Below are positions 1 to 6,227 of a stretch of 7,458 nucleotides of DNA, piece by piece. The notes under the pieces were generated by a model that saw only the letters and a list, made by a program, of their open reading frames with translations, was not told the origin of the DNA and ran no database searches. Origin of the DNA: Bacillota bacterium. GTDB lineage: Bacteria; Bacillota; Clostridia; Lachnospirales; Lachnospiraceae. The first letter of the stretch is position 1. Every line of letters begins with the position of its first letter. The stretch lies in NCBI GenBank assembly GCA_023398855.1, contig JAEWRS010000213.1, forward strand, positions 1 to 7,458, read 5' to 3'. The translations under genes and the position numbers were made by a program.

Positions 1-1976
1 GTTCAGGGGCTATTAAGGGAATCGGGGCTGCTTTGGCTGCCAGGATTGTGAGGCGCTTTAAAGCCGACACCTTCCGTGTCATGGAAGAAGAGCCGGAACG
101 GCTTTCTGAAGTAAAGGGTGTCAGTGAAAAGATGGCCATGTCCATATCCGGGCAGATAGAGGAAAAAAAGGAGATGCGTCAGGCCATGATGTTTCTTCAG
201 GAATATGGAATTACCATGAATCTGGCGGTAAAGATCTACCATGAATACGGTCCAAGGCTTTACGGCGTATTAAAGGAAAATCCATACCAGCTGGCAGATG
301 ATATTCCGGGCGTGGGATTTAAAATGGCAGATGAAATTGCCAGAAAAGCAGGCATTTTTACTGATTCCGATTTCCGGATCAAATGCGGGGTCTTGTACAC
401 CCTGCTCCAGGCCACGTCAAACGGCCATACCTATCTGCCGGAAGAAGATCTTTTGTCTCAGGCTTCGGAGCTTCTCAGAATAGAACCTTCTTTTATAGAA
501 AAGCATTTGATGGACATGCAGCTGGATAAACGCCTTGTTATCCGGGAATCAGAGGGCAAACGCATTGTATATGCCTCCCAGTACTATTACATGGAGCTGA
601 ATGTGGCAAAAATGCTTTACGACTTAAATATCAGAGGACAAATGCCAGAGGAGGAGATCAGGACCCAGCTTTTAAAGATCCAAAAGGATGAGCAGATTGA
701 GTTGGATGAAAAACAGGTCCAGGCAGTTGTGGAGGCGGTCAACAGCGGGCTTCTCATTATCACCGGAGGACCAGGTACCGGTAAAACAACCACCATTAAC
801 ACCATCATACGTTTTTTTGAACGGGAAGAGATGGAGATTCTTCTGGCAGCTCCCACTGGCAGAGCGGCAAAGAGGATGACGGAAGCCACCGGATATGAAG
901 CCAGAACCATACACAGGCTTTTGGAGCTGACCGGAATTCCGGGAGATGACCGTTCCCTTGGAATGCATTTTGACCGGAATGAAGAAAATCCCCTGGATGC
1001 CGATGCAGTGATCATTGATGAGACTTCCATGGTGGATATCCACCTGATGCAGTCACTTTTAAAAGCAATTAATCCCGGAACAAGGCTCATCCTGGTGGGA
1101 GATGTAAACCAGCTGCCAAGTGTTGGCCCGGGAAATGTGCTCCGGGACATGATCGATTCCGAAGGCTTTAACGTGGTCATGCTGACTAAGATATTCCGCC
1201 AGGCAACCCAAAGTGACATAGTGGTCAATGCTCATAAGATCAATGGAGGCGAGCCGGTTTCTCTGGGGAAAAAGAGTAATGATTTTCTGTTTATCAAGAG
1301 AGAGGACCCTAATGCCATCATCCAGGCCATGATCACTCTGGTCCGGGATAAGCTGCCAGGCTATGTCCATGCAAAGACTTATGATATCCAGATCATGACC
1401 CCAATGAGAAAAGGCGTGATCGGAGTAGAACGGCTCAATTCCATTTTACAGGAATATTTAAATCCCCCGGGAGCGGGTAAGGACGAAAAGGAAGTATCAG
1501 GAATCACCTACCGGCTGGGGGATAAGGTCATGCAGATCAAAAATAATTATAACATTGAGTGGGAAGTCCGCAACGGATACGGAATCCCGGTTGATAAGGG
1601 AACCGGAATATATAACGGAGATATGGGTGTGATCCGGGAGATCAATGCCTTTGCCGAGCTGGTAACTGTGGAATTTGACGAGAAACGTATGGTGGATTAC
1701 AGTTTTAAGCAGCTAGAGGAGCTGGAGCTTGCTTACGCCATTACCATCCACAAATCCCAGGGAAGTGAATACCCGGCAGTTGTCATCCCCGTATTTCCCG
1801 GTCCCAGGATGTTAATGACCAGAAACTTAATTTACACGGCAGTGACCCGGGCAAAGTCCTGCGTCTGTCTGGTGGGAATACCGGAAGTATTCGGGGAAAT
1901 GGTTAAAAATGAGATGGAACAGAGGAGGTATTCCGGTTTAAAGGACCGGATCTGTGAAATCAACAGGTTGTCATAA
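1..1976 (+). CDS. recD2: RecD2-type ATP-dependent DNA helicase (SF1B), 5' end missing
   Basis: This is an ATP-dependent 5'-3' DNA helicase of the RecD2/TraA branch of SF1B. In Firmicutes it acts without RecBC in repair and replication-fork maintenance. About 657 codons are visible and the frame is open to the left edge (first full codon at base 3), so the gene starts outside the window; the TTG at 33 is not a real start. The family is usually about 730-750 residues, so roughly 80-90 are missing. In order: helix-hairpin-helix elements (GIKGIG at bases 9-26, VKGVSEK near 111-131, IPGVGFK near 303-323); Walker A GGPGTGKT at 765-788; Walker B IIDE at 1011-1022; GDVNQLPSVGPG from 1098; FRQ at 1194-1202; HKSQGSE from 1749; and YTAVTRAK from 1833 with the motif VI arginine at 1848. 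All helicase motifs look intact. The HhH region separates RecD2 from short RecD. It lies upstream of comF, a pairing I recall from Clostridia. Confidence 0.95.
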   Translation, partial: SGAIKGIGAALAARIVRRFKADTFRVMEEEPERLSEVKGVSEKMAMSISGQIEEKKEMRQAMMFLQEYGITMNLAVKIYHEYGPRLYGVLKENPYQLADDIPGVGFKMADEIARKAGIFTDSDFRIKCGVLYTLLQATSNGHTYLPEEDLLSQASELLRIEPSFIEKHLMDMQLDKRLVIRESEGKRIVYASQYYYMELNVAKMLYDLNIRGQMPEEEIRTQLLKIQKDEQIELDEKQVQAVVEAVNSGLLIITGGPGTGKTTTINTIIRFFEREEMEILLAAPTGRAAKRMTEATGYEARTIHRLLELTGIPGDDRSLGMHFDRNEENPLDADAVIIDETSMVDIHLMQSLLKAINPGTRLILVGDVNQLPSVGPGNVLRDMIDSEGFNVVMLTKIFRQATQSDIVVNAHKINGGEPVSLGKKSNDFLFIKREDPNAIIQAMITLVRDKLPGYVHAKTYDIQIMTPMRKGVIGVERLNSILQEYLNPPGAGKDEKEVSGITYRLGDKVMQIKNNYNIEWEVRNGYGIPVDKGTGIYNGDMGVIREINAFAELVTVEFDEKRMVDYSFKQLEELELAYAITIHKSQGSEYPAVVIPVFPGPRMLMTRNLIYTAVTRAKSCVCLVGIPEVFGEMVKNEMEQRRYSGLKDRICEINRLS

Positions 1977-1990
1977 AGAGAGAACCTGCA

Positions 1991-2037
1991 CCAATGATAA
2001 GGGGAACAGTCAGGTATGCCTGTTCCCTGATCATTGG
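1991..2037 (+). terminator. Hairpin after recD2, possible terminator lacking a T-tract
   Basis: A long inverted repeat starts 15 bases after the recD2 stop. CCAATGAT (1991-1998) pairs with ATCATTGG (2030-2037), and GGGAACAG (2002-2009) pairs with CTGTTCCC (2020-2027). A small asymmetric internal loop separates the two helices and the apical loop is about 10 bases. The 16 base pairs would fold stably in RNA. No run of T follows, so it is not a textbook intrinsic terminator. It could stabilise the recD2 mRNA 3' end, cause weak or factor-dependent termination, or be a processing site. The hairpin is seen directly; its function is inferred. Confidence 0.5.
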
Positions 2038-2109
2038 CTGAAGTATTACCGGTATAGACGATAACCGGGTCTGATTATCTTATCATTCTTTTCATCCCAA
2101 TTATTCTAT

Positions 2110-2115
2110 AAGGAG
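2110..2115 (+). promoter_or_regulatory. Ribosome binding site of comF
   Basis: AAGGAG lies 10 bases before the ATG at 2126. It supports that ATG as the start of the ComF-family gene. No clear -35/-10 promoter was found in the 149-base gap after recD2. Confidence 0.75.
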
Positions 2116-2125
2116 TATCCTTTCT

Positions 2126-2836
2126 ATGAAGCTTTCTTTTTTCATTGATCTGTTATTTCCCAGACGATGCCCTGTCTGTGACGGGATTGTTATGCCAAAA
2201 GGCAGTCTGATCTGCGGGGAATGCGTAAAAAAACTATCATTTGTCAGGGATCCTGTCTGCAAGAAGTGCGGCAAGGAGATCATAAGCCCTGATGTGGAAT
2301 ATTGTTTTGACTGTGTCAGGCACAAGCGCACCTTTGAGTATGGCAGAGCACTGATTAATTATGACGAAAAAGCCGGAAAATCCATGGCAAAAATTAAATA
2401 CAGGAATAAACGGGAGTACTTAGACTTTTATGGGGAAGCTGTCTGCGTCAGATACGGGATGGTGATCAGTCGTATGAGGGCAACGGTGCTTGTTCCGGTT
2501 CCGGTTCATCCCTCCCGGAAAAGAGTGAGAGGATTTAACCAGGCAGAGCTTTTGGCCCGCAGGATCGGAGCACACTTAGAGATTCCTGTCTGCTCTCAGA
2601 TTCTGGTCAGAAATAGAAAAACCATGCCTCAAAAGGGGCTTGATCCAAGGGGCAGACTTAAGAATCTGGAGCAGGCATTTTCTGCTGGAGAAATACCAAA
2701 AGGAGTAGAAGGCGTGATTCTGGTAGATGATATTTATACCACAGGAAGCACCATAGAAGCCTGTACCAGGGCACTAAAAAGAGCAGGAATAAAAAGGGTA
2801 TTTTTTCTCACAATTTGTATTGGACGAGGACAATAG
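2126..2836 (+). CDS. comF: ComF family protein (zinc-finger plus phosphoribosyltransferase domain)
   Basis: A 236-residue cytoplasmic protein of the ComF/GntX family, at the family's usual length. Residues 15-63 hold eight cysteines in four CxxC pairs (C15/C18, C30/C33, C45/C48, C60/C63), which fits two zinc-ribbon-like sites. The rest is a type I phosphoribosyltransferase fold. It has the conserved VPVPVHPSRKRVRGFNQAE segment in the middle and the PRPP-loop signature VDDIYTTGST at residues 200-209, including the two adjacent acidic residues. In naturally competent bacteria ComF is needed for DNA uptake or handling of incoming single strands. The family is also common in bacteria not known to be competent, where its reaction is unsettled. 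The start is supported by AAGGAG ten bases upstream. It sits behind recD2, another DNA-processing gene, and 52 bases before the acetyltransferase gene, with which it may share a transcript. The family call is firm; the biochemical role is not. Confidence 0.93.
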   Translation: MKLSFFIDLLFPRRCPVCDGIVMPKGSLICGECVKKLSFVRDPVCKKCGKEIISPDVEYCFDCVRHKRTFEYGRALINYDEKAGKSMAKIKYRNKREYLDFYGEAVCVRYGMVISRMRATVLVPVPVHPSRKRVRGFNQAELLARRIGAHLEIPVCSQILVRNRKTMPQKGLDPRGRLKNLEQAFSAGEIPKGVEGVILVDDIYTTGSTIEACTRALKRAGIKRVFFLTICIGRGQ

Positions 2837-2873
2837 TTTGGTGTATGATAGCAGGAGAAAAGAGCAATGAGGC

Positions 2874-2881
2874 AAAGGAGG
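2874..2881 (+). promoter_or_regulatory. Strong ribosome binding site of the GNAT gene
   Basis: AAAGGAGG is a near-perfect anti-16S match seven bases before the ATG at 2889. It fixes the start of the acetyltransferase and predicts efficient translation. Confidence 0.85.
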
Positions 2882-2888
2882 AAGCTAT

Positions 2889-3380
2889 ATGATCATCAGA
2901 ACCGCGGAAGAAAAAGACATGCCGGAGCTTTTGGACATTTATAATTATGAGGTCAAATGCGGGCTTGCCACGTTTGACATAAATCCTAAGTCCATGGGAG
3001 AACGGTTGGTTTGGTTTCAGGAACATAACGTGGGAAATCATCCGTTGATTGTGGCAGAGGTGGATGGGAAAACAGTGGGTTATGCAAGTCTTTCATCCTA
3101 CCGCCCCAAAGAGGCATACAAGGCAACGGTGGAGCTGTCTGTTTATGTTAATAAGGACTATCGCCGCAGAGGAATTGCCGGAGAGCTGGCGTTTGCCATA
3201 CTTGAGACCGCAAAGGAACGGGATGATATTCATACGGTCATTTCTGTTATAACCGCAGGAAATGAAGCCAGCATCAAACTCCATGAGAGACTGGGGTTTG
3301 TTCATTGCGGAACCATAAGGGAAGTGGGAGTAAAGTTTGGGAAAAAGCTGGATATTGAGAATTATCAGTTAATGGTTTAG
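2889..3380 (+). CDS. GNAT N-acetyltransferase, phosphinothricin acetyltransferase (PAT/Bar)-like
   Basis: A 163-residue single-domain GNAT enzyme that transfers acetyl from acetyl-CoA to an amine. It follows the PAT/Bar pattern throughout: the N-terminal MIIRTAEEKDMPELLDIYN, a TFD segment near residue 28, and VELSVYV around E82, the position of the PAT active-site glutamate. The acetyl-CoA loop RRRGIAG is at residues 92-98, followed by NEASIKLHERLGF and a GTIREVGVKFGK tail. Family members acetylate phosphinothricin, methionine sulfoximine or related amino acids. In most bacteria such genes are housekeeping or detoxification enzymes, and the substrate here cannot be read from sequence. The length is normal and no key element is missing. 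It lies 52 bases after comF with no terminator between, so co-transcription is likely. No terminator lies between its stop and the promoter at 3430, so read-through transcripts would first meet the terminator at 3504-3546. Confidence 0.9.
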   Translation: MIIRTAEEKDMPELLDIYNYEVKCGLATFDINPKSMGERLVWFQEHNVGNHPLIVAEVDGKTVGYASLSSYRPKEAYKATVELSVYVNKDYRRRGIAGELAFAILETAKERDDIHTVISVITAGNEASIKLHERLGFVHCGTIREVGVKFGKKLDIENYQLMV

Positions 3381-3429
3381 TGGTGAGCAGGGTTTTAATT
3401 GGAAAAAGTATGATAAAACATAAAACATA

Positions 3430-3458
3430 TTGACAATTATGGCTGCTACTGTTAGAAT
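3430..3458 (+). promoter_or_regulatory. Sigma-A promoter of the HAD-GH1 operon
   Basis: A perfect -35 TTGACA (3430-3435) and a -10 TAGAAT (3453-3458, five of six consensus bases) are separated by exactly 17 bases. Transcription would start near 3465, only about 13 bases before the first RAT. That is the layout expected of a BglG/LicT-controlled leader, where a constitutive promoter is followed at once by antiterminator and terminator. Confidence 0.8.
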
Positions 3459-3477
3459 TTAAATAGATAAGAAGCAT

Positions 3478-3507
3478 GGAGTGTTACTGATTCGATCAGG
3501 CATCACC
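3478..3507 (+). promoter_or_regulatory. RAT 1: BglG/LicT-family ribonucleic antiterminator
   Basis: This 30-base element matches the RAT recognised by BglG/LicT/SacT-family RNA-binding proteins. It begins GGAGTGTTAC, has a perfect apical stem CTGAT/ATCAG around a TCG loop, and ends GCATCACC. The GTTACTG...CAGGCA core is the family hallmark. Its last four bases, CACC (3504-3507), are also the first bases of the following terminator stem, so the two structures exclude each other. When the PTS-controlled protein dimer binds, the RAT hairpin is held and termination is prevented. The match is by pattern; the binding protein is not in the window. Confidence 0.85.
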
Positions 3508-3546
3508 AATTATTGTAGTTTTTTTACATTAGTTGGTGTTTTTTTT
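3504..3546 (+). terminator. Intrinsic terminator 1, overlapped by RAT 1
   Basis: The left arm from CACCAATTA (3504-3512) pairs with the right arm ending TAGTTGGTG (3530-3538), including one G-T wobble. After one T-T mismatch, TGTA (3514-3517) pairs with TACA (3525-3528). The hairpin is followed by eight T (3539-3546). With RAT 1 it forms a conditional terminator for the HAD-GH1 operon. Because no other terminator lies after the acetyltransferase gene, it should also stop transcripts coming from comF and the acetyltransferase. Confidence 0.88.
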
Positions 3547-3616
3547 ATAGCATTGGTTTGTAATGTGAAGCGGTTAATTGTATATACTTGAAATGCAGGT
3601 AAGTACTAACGAATCA

Positions 3617-3645
3617 TTCATATTCCAATTGTAAGAGTTTATAAA
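3617..3645 (+). promoter_or_regulatory. Candidate second promoter between the two terminators
   Basis: TTCATA (3617-3622, four of six bases of the -35 consensus) and TATAAA (3640-3645, five of six of the -10) are 17 bases apart. A start near 3652 would lie just before the second RAT at 3658, mirroring the first promoter-RAT spacing. The region is A+T-rich, so chance matches are likely. The 3583-3588 sequence TATACT is another possible -10 but has no good -35. Confidence 0.35.
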
Positions 3646-3657
3646 AATAAATAACCA

Positions 3658-3682
3658 GGTGTGTTACCAAAAGGCATTAACC
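3658..3682 (+). promoter_or_regulatory. RAT 2: shortened RAT-like element
   Basis: The first ten bases, GGTGTGTTAC, match RAT 1 at nine positions, and the 3' side GCATTAACC resembles its GCATCACC. The apical stem-loop is reduced to CC-AAAA-GG in place of the five-pair CTGAT/ATCAG stem, and the 3' side is one base longer. As in RAT 1, its last bases (AACC, 3679-3682) are the start of the next terminator stem, so the mutually exclusive layout is kept. It could bind the same protein more weakly, bind a different paralogue, or be a decayed copy. Confidence 0.65.
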
Positions 3683-3727
3683 TAAATAAGCGTTCCCAGA
3701 ATGGAGAGTGTTTATTTGGGTTTTTTT
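3679..3727 (+). terminator. Intrinsic terminator 2, overlapped by RAT 2
   Basis: AACCTAAATAAGCG (3679-3692) pairs along its whole length with TGTTTATTTGGGTT (3709-3722), allowing three G-T wobbles. TTC/GAG (3693-3695 with 3706-3708) extends the stem inward. Seven T (3721-3727) follow. It is a strong terminator 62 bases before the HAD start codon and would block the operon unless the overlapping RAT forms. No alternative gene end explains it, since the nearest upstream coding sequence stops about 300 bases earlier. Confidence 0.9.
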
Positions 3728-3770
3728 GTTAGGCAGAGATGAGTGAGCATAGGTGAATTTAAATGAGAAA

Positions 3771-3776
3771 GAGGGG
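3771..3776 (+). promoter_or_regulatory. Weak ribosome binding site of the HAD gene
   Basis: GAGGGG lies 12 bases before the ATG at 3789, a long and imperfect arrangement compared with the other genes here. It still favours that ATG over the in-frame GTG at 3753, which has no Shine-Dalgarno sequence and would add 12 residues before the conserved family N-terminus. Confidence 0.5.
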
Positions 3777-3788
3777 TTGATTATTAAA

Positions 3789-4640
3789 ATGAAAATTGCA
3801 TTTTTTGATGTTGATGGAACATTATGTAACAGCTACGGCAAAGTTTTGCCTTCCAGCATAAAAGCAATCCGGCAGTTTCGGGCGGAAAAGAATTTGGCTT
3901 TTTTATGCACAGGCAGATCATTGCCTGAAATTACCGAAGATATTGTGGCAGTAGGTTTTGATGGGATTATTGGGGCTGGCGGAGGATATATTGAAGTAAG
4001 TAATGAAGTGATTTATCAAGAGACCATGCGTGAGTCTGATGTCCTTGAAATCATCAATTATTTTCAAAAGTACGATATCGGGTACTATTTAGAGTCAAAC
4101 GAAGGCCTTTTTGGAAGTGGTAACTGTATTGATAAGATTCGTGAAGAAGTTGCAAAGCAAGCAGTGAAAGAAAGAGAATCGTTTGATGCAGTTGACCAAA
4201 AGTTATACTGGTTTTATGAGTTGCTGAAGAAGTATCTAGGGAAGCCGTTGGACTGCAAAAAGATTAATAAAATCTCTTTTATCAATAACACTTTGGCATT
4301 TAATCAGATTTATAGAAAATATAGTAATAAGTTTTTGATTCATCATACCACAGTCCCTTTATTTGGTCCTAACAGCGGTGAGATTGCAATGAAAGGGTTA
4401 GATAAACAACGGGCAATTAAGCAAGTTCTGGAGTATTTGAAATTAACAGCAGAGGATGCGATTGCTTTTGGTGATGGAGATAATGACTTGTCCATGTTTA
4501 AAGCGGTTGGTTATTCCATTGCAATGGGCAATGCAACAACCAGATTGAAAATGGTGGCTGACGAAATAACAGATGATGCAGATGAAGATGGAATACAAAT
4601 CAGTCTGGATAAAAAGGGGTGGCTAACAGGGAAAGTATAG
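3789..4640 (+). CDS. Cof-type HAD-IIB family sugar-phosphate phosphatase
   Basis: A 283-residue soluble phosphatase of the haloacid dehalogenase superfamily, subclass IIB (Cof/YidA type), at the normal family length. Motif I is FFDVDGT, with nucleophile D7 and acid/base D9. Motif II is the threonine of CTGR (T41) and motif III the lysine of AMKG (K202). Motif IV is GDGDND (residues 228-233), which binds magnesium. The cap domain lies between motifs II and III. Family members dephosphorylate sugar phosphates and similar metabolites with broad specificity. The ATG at 3789 puts motif I at the very N-terminus, as in relatives. It is the first gene after the double RAT/terminator leader and 74 bases before the 6-phospho-beta-glucosidase. 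A role on a sugar phosphate of beta-glucoside catabolism is therefore likely but not proven; it may relieve sugar-phosphate build-up. Its base composition is clearly more A+T-rich than that of recD2 and comF. Confidence 0.9.
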   Translation: MKIAFFDVDGTLCNSYGKVLPSSIKAIRQFRAEKNLAFLCTGRSLPEITEDIVAVGFDGIIGAGGGYIEVSNEVIYQETMRESDVLEIINYFQKYDIGYYLESNEGLFGSGNCIDKIREEVAKQAVKERESFDAVDQKLYWFYELLKKYLGKPLDCKKINKISFINNTLAFNQIYRKYSNKFLIHHTTVPLFGPNSGEIAMKGLDKQRAIKQVLEYLKLTAEDAIAFGDGDNDLSMFKAVGYSIAMGNATTRLKMVADEITDDADEDGIQISLDKKGWLTGKV

Positions 4641-4700
4641 CAATGGCCACAGCGGTAAAAGAGCACATTTTTTACATGGAACTAATAGTAAAACAGAAAA

Positions 4701-4706
4701 AGGAGG
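4701..4706 (+). promoter_or_regulatory. Ribosome binding site of the GH1 gene
   Basis: AGGAGG, preceded by a run of A, lies eight bases before the ATG at 4715. It identifies that ATG as the start. An in-frame GTG at 4619 would overlap the HAD gene and add 32 residues without family similarity. Confidence 0.88.
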
Positions 4707-4714
4707 ATATTATC

Positions 4715-6175
4715 ATGACAAAGCTACAAGGTAAATTTCCAAAAGAATTTTTGTGGGGAGGTGCAACATCAGCTTCCCAGTATGAAGGAGGGTATCTTGA
4801 GGGTGGAAGAGGATTGAGCCACCTGGACTATATACGCCGAATTGAAAAGGATGATAAAGAAAAAATATTTCCTATTAATGTGACGGCAGATATGTTTCAC
4901 GATCATAAGCTCCATGAAAAGGAATATAATTTTCCCTTCCGGAGAGGTTCTCAATTCTATACACATTACAAAGAAGATATCGCACTGTTAGGTGAAATGG
5001 GATATAAAACATTTCGGTTAAGTATCTCCTGGAGCAGATTATTTCCAACTGGCCTGGAAGAAAAACCCCAGCAGGAAGGGGTTGATTTTTATCACCATGT
5101 TTTTCAGGAGTGCCGTAAGCATGGCATTGAACCATTAGTTACAATGATTCATTATGAAATCCCTGTTCATTTGACAGAAACAATAAATGGCTGGGAAGAT
5201 CCTAAAATGATTGAATACTTCTTCCATTATTCTAAGTTTTTAATTGATGAGTACAAAAATGAAGTAAAGTATTGGATCACATTTAATGAAATTAATATGA
5301 TTATGAATTCCCCGTATCTTGGTGGAGGGATGTTTGTTGAACAATCATCAAAGCCAGCAGAAACAGCTATTCATCAGGGCTTACATCATCAATTACTGGC
5401 CAGTGCTCTGACAGCAAAATATTTCCACGAAAATACAAAGGATGCATTCATCGGAAATATGATCTGCAGACTGCAAAACTATCCATATACATGCAAACCG
5501 GCTGATGTGCTTGCGGCTCAGCAACAGAGTCAGTTCAATTATTTTCCAACGGATGTCCAGGTGAAAGGGTATTATCCAGCATCAATATTGAATTACTATG
5601 ATAAAAATAATATAGAACTTGACTGGTATCCCGATTATAAGCAGATTTTAAAGGAAGGAACGGTTGATTTTGCTTCCATCAGTTACTATCATACTGCCGT
5701 CATCAGCACTGATCCTGATAAAGCAGAACCAATTGGACGCTTTGTCCGTGATTTGGAAAACCCATATAATGAAAGAACAGATTGGGGCTGGGGGATTGAT
5801 CCCACAGGCTTAAGAATCGCATTGAATGATATAAACGACCGTTATGGTGTTCCTGTTTTTATCGTTGAAAATGGACTGGGAGCTCATGATACCTTGACAG
5901 ATGAAAAGAAAGTGCATGACGCCTATCGGATTGATTATTTGAAAGCTCATATACAAGCCATTAAAGACGCCTTGAGTGATGGATGCGATGTAATGGGATA
6001 CACACCCTGGGGCTGTATTGATCTGGTGAGCATGGGTGATGCGCAAATGACCAAGCGCTATGGCTTTGTCTATGTTGATGCGAATGATGATGGTAACGGT
6101 ACTTATAGCCGGTACCGGAAGGATAGCTTTTACTGGTATAAAAAGGTAATAGAGAGCAATGGAGAAGAGCTATAG
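4715..6175 (+). CDS. GH1 6-phospho-beta-glucosidase
   Basis: A 486-residue cytoplasmic glycoside hydrolase of family 1 that splits 6-phospho-beta-glucosides (such as phosphorylated cellobiose, arbutin or salicin) into glucose 6-phosphate and the aglycone or sugar. The family N-terminus FPKEFLWGGATSASQ is present. The acid/base is E192 in TFNEIN and the nucleophile is E385 in VENG. The phosphate-binding segment IDLVSMGDAQMTKRYGFVYVD has S439, K447 and Y449. Together with CIDLVS this marks the phospho-glycosidase subgroup (E. coli BglA type) rather than plain beta-glucosidases. The methionine after S439, instead of the tryptophan of LacG, favours gluco- over galacto-substrates. Length is typical and nothing is missing. 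Such enzymes need a PTS permease to supply phosphorylated substrate; none is in the window. It follows the HAD gene by 74 bases without a terminator, so both depend on the RAT-controlled leader. Confidence 0.94.
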   Translation: MTKLQGKFPKEFLWGGATSASQYEGGYLEGGRGLSHLDYIRRIEKDDKEKIFPINVTADMFHDHKLHEKEYNFPFRRGSQFYTHYKEDIALLGEMGYKTFRLSISWSRLFPTGLEEKPQQEGVDFYHHVFQECRKHGIEPLVTMIHYEIPVHLTETINGWEDPKMIEYFFHYSKFLIDEYKNEVKYWITFNEINMIMNSPYLGGGMFVEQSSKPAETAIHQGLHHQLLASALTAKYFHENTKDAFIGNMICRLQNYPYTCKPADVLAAQQQSQFNYFPTDVQVKGYYPASILNYYDKNNIELDWYPDYKQILKEGTVDFASISYYHTAVISTDPDKAEPIGRFVRDLENPYNERTDWGWGIDPTGLRIALNDINDRYGVPVFIVENGLGAHDTLTDEKKVHDAYRIDYLKAHIQAIKDALSDGCDVMGYTPWGCIDLVSMGDAQMTKRYGFVYVDANDDGNGTYSRYRKDSFYWYKKVIESNGEEL

Positions 6176-6227
6176 ATAATCTGCTTCACTGAGCTTATAT
6201 TATTATTAGATTGGTATGATATAGAAC

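Larger units (their letters stand above)
3381..3788 (+). other. Gene-free regulatory leader of the HAD-GH1 operon
   Basis: The 408 bases between the acetyltransferase and the HAD gene show no credible coding sequence on either strand. They contain, in order, a consensus-like promoter, a RAT overlapping a terminator, a weaker candidate promoter, and a second RAT-like element overlapping a second terminator. About 60 bases then lead to the HAD start. The segment between the first T-tract and the second RAT (about 3547-3657) is A+T-rich. Its longest open stretch is under 20 codons and shows no resemblance to a BglG-family gene. Confidence 0.8.

Noticed and set aside
33..35. TTG as the start of the RecD2 gene
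   Set aside because: The same frame is open back to base 3 and encodes the family's GIKGIG helix-hairpin-helix element, so the gene continues off the left edge.
617..1228. 203-residue minus-strand open frame inside recD2
   Set aside because: It lies opposite the intact helicase motifs, has no ribosome binding site seen and no recognisable domain; it is a shadow frame.
3565..3578. Possible catabolite-responsive (cre) operator around GAAGCGGTTAA
   Set aside because: Only about 8 of 14 positions agree with the CcpA site consensus and both outer arms fail, so it is not better than chance in this region.
3596..3612. Near-palindrome GTAAGTACTAAC as an operator
   Set aside because: It has mismatched central-arm positions and no partner site or known regulator motif; such short near-palindromes are common in A+T-rich DNA.
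3547..3657. Remnant of an antiterminator gene between the two RAT/terminator modules
   Set aside because: All three forward frames are broken by stops within about 20 codons and no BglG-family N-terminal pattern is visible.
4619..4714. Extended GH1 start at GTG 4619, overlapping the HAD gene
   Set aside because: The extra 32 residues look unlike any GH1 N-terminus, while AGGAGG eight bases before the ATG at 4715 places the start at the usual family position.
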